The notes under the pieces were generated by a model. It was given only the letters and a program-made list of their open reading frames with translations, did no database searches and was not told where the DNA came from. Both the position numbers and the translations under genes were made by a program. Of a DNA stretch of 64,000 nt, positions 63,306 to 64,000 are shown piece after piece. How positions within the stretch are numbered: the first letter of the stretch is position 1; the number at the start of each line of letters is the position of its first letter. Where the stretch lies: contig OY744615.1 of NCBI GenBank assembly GCA_963556255.1, positions 7,959,169 through 8,023,168 on the forward strand, in the 5' to 3' direction. The stretch comes from Allolobophora icterica. Taxonomy: Eukaryota > Annelida > Clitellata > Crassiclitellata > Lumbricidae.

Positions 63306-64000
63306 ATCAATGGAATAAAATAAGTAGGCCCTAATGATTCACTTTTCAGTGATTAACACGTAGGCCTATAGCCTGTTGGGGTTGTTTATTGTTTATTGTT
63401 TACTTAATATTGATAACATACAATCATGTATTAATTTTATTTTGCATGGTCATTAAAGCTATCATAATTAAATGCTTAAACACTATGACAGTTAGAGTTT
63501 CTAATTTTTTTTAAAGTTTATGCAATTGTTACAAAATTTGACAAATTTGTGAAAAATGTCAAATTTTAAACTCGTTGGAGCACATCTTAGAAGGCAGATT
63601 TAAATTTTTTTCGCTTGCATGGTCATTAAATATGTCGTAATTAAATGCCTAAACACTATTACAATTAGTGTGTGCAATTTTAAAATTTTTTGAAATTTTC
63701 ATAAATTTGATATTTTTTAAAATTTTAAAATTTTAAAGCTCGTTGGGGCACATCTTCCCGAACGAATTTTACAAATATATTTTGCACGAAAACTAACCAT
63801 GCCAAAAGACAACTATTCATCACTATTACGATCGTTTTCGAGAATTTTTATTTTTTTCACTCCACCCTACTACTTATCTCAAGTTCTCCAACCGAGTCAT
63901 GTCCAACACAGCACCACGCCTCTCGAATGATCTCCTTCTGAATTCCGCCAATTCCCCGTTGCGCCATCATCATTGCAACCCGCCCTCCATCCTGCTCATC

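Larger units (their letters stand above)
61426..63869. mobile_element. 2.44-kb DNA transposon with ~550-bp-plus inverted repeats
   Basis: Starts TAGGGTGGAGTGAAAAAAAT and ends in its inverse (TTTTCACTCCACCCTA). Flanked by CTACTCAT (61418-61425) and CTACTTAT (63870-63877), seven of eight, consistent with an eroded 8-bp duplication of hAT type. The inverted arms extend far inward (for example CGTTCGGGAAGATGTGCCCC at 61530 and its complement at 63745) and include the 3' coding end of the same ORF on both sides (61977-62291 minus, 62940-63305 plus). Inserted in the L2-like LINE. Confidence 0.8.
60020..64000 (+). pseudogene. L2-like LINE, 5'-truncated, split by a transposon, continues past the right edge
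   Basis: Translation with frameshifts runs through [92 protein letters not shown] (YADD at about 60892), TPVLKSLQWLKIPERIHINV and finally APRLSNDLLL at about 63920. This order is reverse transcriptase and C-terminus of an L2-type element. Interrupted at 61426-63869 by another transposon, and at about 60688-60783 by an inverted piece of its own kind. Multiple frameshifts; dead copy. Confidence 0.75.

Overview
This window looks like nuclear DNA from an animal, probably a marine invertebrate and possibly a deuterostome such as an echinoderm or hemichordate. Genes are split into many short exons by GT/AG introns. There are no bacterial-style operons. SINEs, LINEs and DNA transposons are dense, microsatellites are abundant, and the octamer TAGGCCTA recurs far above chance. 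The species cannot be fixed from the sequence alone.

The only clear host protein genes are members of the SLC5 sodium/solute symporter family. They form a convergent (tail-to-tail) pair at the left. The plus-strand copy enters from beyond the left edge and shows only its last four exons (614-3746). The minus-strand copy is complete, with sixteen exons (23789 down to 6048) that join in frame into a predicted 661-residue transporter. Three adjacent exons near the 3' end are 255, 109 and 131 bp in both copies, so the pair arose by duplication. A single exon encoding an LDL-receptor class A domain (55363-55473, minus strand) shows part of another, unseen gene.

The rest is mostly mobile DNA, with elements nested in introns and in each other. 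Twelve elements have hAT-like ends, and ten of these have 8-bp flanking repeats that match exactly or nearly. Several have other elements inserted in them, and one pair is hAT inside hAT, tandemly duplicated. A full-length non-LTR retrotransposon (about 39075-45825) has an intact ORF1 and an intact endonuclease/reverse-transcriptase ORF2, with a 149-bp tandem repeat between them. An L2-like LINE at the right end (60020-64000) is split by a 2.4-kb transposon with very long inverted repeats. There are also a solo LTR, several tRNA-derived SINE families, a near-perfect 174-bp hairpin, a large AT-centred palindrome and a kilobase-long AACTAAAGAACACATCTT minisatellite.

The most unusual theme is a set of TA-flanked or word-repeat elements (20570-21173, about 21650-22440, about 26150-27905, 30450-31649, 56681-58524). 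In each, an element-specific word of about 10-15 bases recurs many times in both orientations. Two of them carry remains of a similar cysteine-rich zinc-finger tail.
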